Assembly (NCBI GenBank): GCA_011048485.1
Contig: DSDX01000091.1
Coordinates: 1 to 6,326 of the forward strand
Direction: 5' to 3'
Length of the DNA stretch: 6,326 nt
Origin: Candidatus Aminicenantota bacterium
GTDB lineage: Bacteria > Acidobacteriota > Aminicenantia > Aminicenantales > Saccharicenantaceae
Positions 4,266-6,326 of this stretch are shown here, piece by piece. Both the position numbers and the translations under genes were made by a program. How positions within the stretch are numbered: position 1 is the first letter of the stretch; the number at the start of each line of letters is the position of its first letter. Below the pieces are notes generated by a model. It worked only from the letters and a program-made list of their open reading frames with translations, ran no database searches and had not been told where the DNA came from.

Positions 4266-6326
4266 TCAGAGCCCATCCTTCAAGACCTTGATCGCCGCGT
4301 AGAGCCGGTCGATCTCCTCGCGGTCGGCGGGCGTGATCTTGGCGCCCAGGCGCTTCTTGCCGAGTTCCAGATATCCCAGGGCCTCGGCGTATCGGCCTTC
4401 GTTTTGAAGAGCCATGGCCAGGTTGACATAGGCGTCGACGAGGTAGGGATCGAGCTTGATGGCCTGCTCGTAATCCCGGACGGCCTGGCCCGCCAGCCCT
4501 GTCGTCAGACGGACCGATCCCCGTCCGATCCAAGCCTGCGCCTGCCGCGGCTCGAGAGCGATGGCTTTTTCGAAGCAACCGAGGGCCTTCTCGGCCAAGT
4601 CCGGCGTCCCCCCTTCGAGCAGCCGGACGAGATAGACCTGGCCGATATTACTCCAGCCGAGGGCGAAGCCGTCGTCGATCGCGACGGACTTCTCGAAGGC
4701 GTCAAGGGCCGGATCCCATCGACCCAGGGCGAAATAGGCCCCGCCGAGATTGAGCCAGACGGCGGGGCTTTCGGGGCTGAGAATCGTGGCTTTGCGGAGG
4801 ACCGCGAGGCCTCGTTCGGTCTGGCCCGCGCCAAGAAAGGCTAAGCCGAGTCCTGACATCGCCTCCTGGAAATCGGCCGCCTTGATGGCCGATTTCCGGC
4901 CCTCCAAACCCTCGAGGAGGGCCTGGGCCTTCGCGAAATCGCCCTTTTTAATCCAGACCGAGGCTATCTTGGCTCGCACGACCGCGTTCATCGGCTCGAT
5001 AGAGGCGGCCTTCTCATAGCCCTCCAAGGCCGCATCGAACTCGTTCAGCCGGCACGCGATGTCGCCGAGCAGGATATGGGCGGCGGTCAGCGTCTCGTTC
5101 TCGCCGGCGAGCCGGCTGCAGATCTCTCTGGCTTCCTCATGCCGTCCGCTGGCGCTGAGGTCCATGGCCAGGAAGACCTTGAACGATTCCCTCTCGGGGT
5201 ATCTCTCCGAGGCCCCGCGGAGGACGTCCAGAGCGTCCGTCGTCCGGCCCCGCGCCTTGAGGATCTCATAGCGGGCCTGCTCGATATCGGGCATCTCCAG
5301 TCCTGGATGGCGGGCCCGAAGCCCGGCCAGGTAGCCGTCCGCTTCGTCATATCGCTTTTGGGCGACCAGCTCCTTGAGGCCGACGACGTCAACGTAGAGG
5401 TCGATGCCTCGCTTGGGATCGAGACCGTCGACGAGCCCGGTTGAGAAGTTCGAGATGTAGCCGAGGGCGGTCAATTTCTTGATGTCGATGGGCCCGCGCT
5501 GCCTCCGGCGCGGCTCCCGGGGCGACTCCGTCCGCAGGACAAACGCCTCCAGCTTTGCCGCGATCTCTTGGGCATCCTCCCGACGATCGGCGAAGAGATT
5601 CCGGGTCTCTCCCGGATCGGCGCTGATGTCGTACAGCTCCGGTTCCGGGATAGAGAGATACTTGTAGCGTCCGTCGATGAGCCCCGACAGAGGCGCCCAG
5701 CCGTATTCCTCTTGGCTGAAGAGGCTTTCGAAATAGATCTCCCGCAAGCCTTTCTCTCCGCCCTCCACGAGCGGCCAGAAGCTCCGGCCCTGGATGCCGG
5801 CGGGCGCGGGGACCTTTAGGAGCTCGAGCAGCCCGGGCAGGACGTCGGCCAGGCTGAGCCTGCTCTCCACGACCTTGGGCGACTTGAAGAGACGCGGGTT
5901 GTGCAGGATCAGAGGCACGCGCAGGCTTTCCTCGTAGCAAAAGATGCCGTGTCCCATCTCCTTGTGCTCCCCGAAGGCCTCGCCGTGATCCCCGACGATG
6001 ACGATGAGTGTGTTCTCGTAGAGACCCCCGTCCCGGAGGGCCCGGACGATCGTCCCGACATGGGCGTCGACGTAGCCGACCTCGCCTTCGTAGAGGGACC
6101 AGGCCGATCTGTCGCCGGCCGGGCCGGACTCGTCGTGGGAGACGTAGGGCGAATGCGGATCGAAGAAGTGGACCCAGCTGAAGAACCTCCCTCCGGACCT
6201 CGACCGGAGCCAGCCGCAGAACTTGTCGGCGACCCGGTCGGCCGTGATCTCGGCCGCGTAATTGACGATCGAATGCTGGGCCTCGAAGTCGTCGTCATAG
6301 AGCTGGAATCCCTTGGCCAATCCGAA
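4266..6326 (-). CDS. Sulfatase-TPR fusion protein, N-terminally truncated by the window edge
   Basis: The frame runs open to the window end, so the start is missing; 686 residues are visible. The TTG at 6318-6320 is in frame but is simply internal leucine. Counting from that codon, residues 1-260 are the C-terminal two-thirds of an arylsulfatase-type domain of the alkaline phosphatase superfamily. They include FFSWVHFFDPHSPY (46-59), the metal-site GDHGEAFGEH (110-119) and GHGIFCYEESLRVPL (124-136), then the late DGRYKYL (216-222) and ELYDISADPGETRNL (228-242) segments. The formylglycine motif (C/S-x-P-x-R) would lie off-window, so hydrolase activity cannot be judged. A KLTALGYIS joint (282-290) leads into a helical region with degenerate repeats and then clear TPR units at roughly 415-448, 488-521, 521-554, 555-594 (longer, with an insertion), 596-629 and 630-663. 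TPRs normally bind proteins, so the fusion may act in a complex at the envelope. It heads the operon that continues with the methyltransferase. Confidence 0.92.
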   Translation of the reverse strand, partial: FGLAKGFQLYDDDFEAQHSIVNYAAEITADRVADKFCGWLRSRSGGRFFSWVHFFDPHSPYVSHDESGPAGDRSAWSLYEGEVGYVDAHVGTIVRALRDGGLYENTLIVIVGDHGEAFGEHKEMGHGIFCYEESLRVPLILHNPRLFKSPKVVESRLSLADVLPGLLELLKVPAPAGIQGRSFWPLVEGGEKGLREIYFESLFSQEEYGWAPLSGLIDGRYKYLSIPEPELYDISADPGETRNLFADRREDAQEIAAKLEAFVLRTESPREPRRRQRGPIDIKKLTALGYISNFSTGLVDGLDPKRGIDLYVDVVGLKELVAQKRYDEADGYLAGLRARHPGLEMPDIEQARYEILKARGRTTDALDVLRGASERYPERESFKVFLAMDLSASGRHEEAREICSRLAGENETLTAAHILLGDIACRLNEFDAALEGYEKAASIEPMNAVVRAKIASVWIKKGDFAKAQALLEGLEGRKSAIKAADFQEAMSGLGLAFLGAGQTERGLAVLRKATILSPESPAVWLNLGGAYFALGRWDPALDAFEKSVAIDDGFALGWSNIGQVYLVRLLEGGTPDLAEKALGCFEKAIALEPRQAQAWIGRGSVRLTTGLAGQAVRDYEQAIKLDPYLVDAYVNLAMALQNEGRYAEALGYLELGKKRLGAKITPADREEIDRLYAAIKVLKDGL

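Noticed and set aside
4208..4276. Upstream in-frame start giving the methyltransferase 23 more residues
   Set aside because: It would overlap the sulfatase-TPR stop and place polar residues ahead of a well-formed lipoprotein leader that has its own Shine-Dalgarno.
6318..6320. TTG as the true start of the sulfatase gene
   Set aside because: The frame stays open to the window edge, and a sulfatase domain needs upstream sequence including the formylglycine motif. This codon is an internal leucine.

Overview
The window is GC-rich bacterial DNA. It carries a secreted or periplasmic parvulin-type foldase, a small outer-membrane beta-barrel protein ending in phenylalanine, a putative lipoprotein, and a sulfatase fused to TPR repeats. 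This mix points to a diderm bacterium. TPR-sulfatases next to PorT-like barrels suggest the Acidobacteriota or Aminicenantes neighbourhood, but that is an inference from gene style with no marker gene to confirm it.

Layout. Bases 1-612 (+) hold the C-terminal part of a peptidyl-prolyl isomerase, cut by the window edge. A hairpin-rich, GC-rich gap follows, then a complete outer-membrane beta-barrel gene (783-1406, +) with a strong Shine-Dalgarno. That gene ends in a textbook rho-independent terminator (1434-1466). Directly after its T-run lies a complete group II intron (about 1467-3327). The intron has a 5' GUGUG end, a domain I-III ribozyme region, a 460-residue reverse transcriptase/maturase, domain V with a CGC triad, and domain VI with a bulged branch-point A. 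Insertion just behind a terminator hairpin, lack of an HNH endonuclease domain, and the protein's sequence style all identify it as a group IIC intron. Joining the proposed exons gives an uninterrupted T7 tract after the hairpin.

The right half is transcribed from the minus strand and converges on the intron. The first gene in transcription order is a sulfatase-TPR protein (4266-6326, start beyond the window). It is followed after 58 bases by a lipoprotein-signal-bearing class I SAM methyltransferase (3350-4207), probably in the same operon.

How the parts relate. The isomerase and the barrel protein are both envelope genes on the same strand, and periplasmic parvulins commonly help barrel proteins fold; a functional link between these two is plausible but unproven. 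The intron sits in the convergent intergenic space, where it harms no gene and keeps the barrel gene's terminator hairpin. The oddest gene is the methyltransferase: it seems to be exported and lipid-anchored although its cofactor is normally cytoplasmic. I see no tRNA, rRNA, CRISPR array or insertion sequence.
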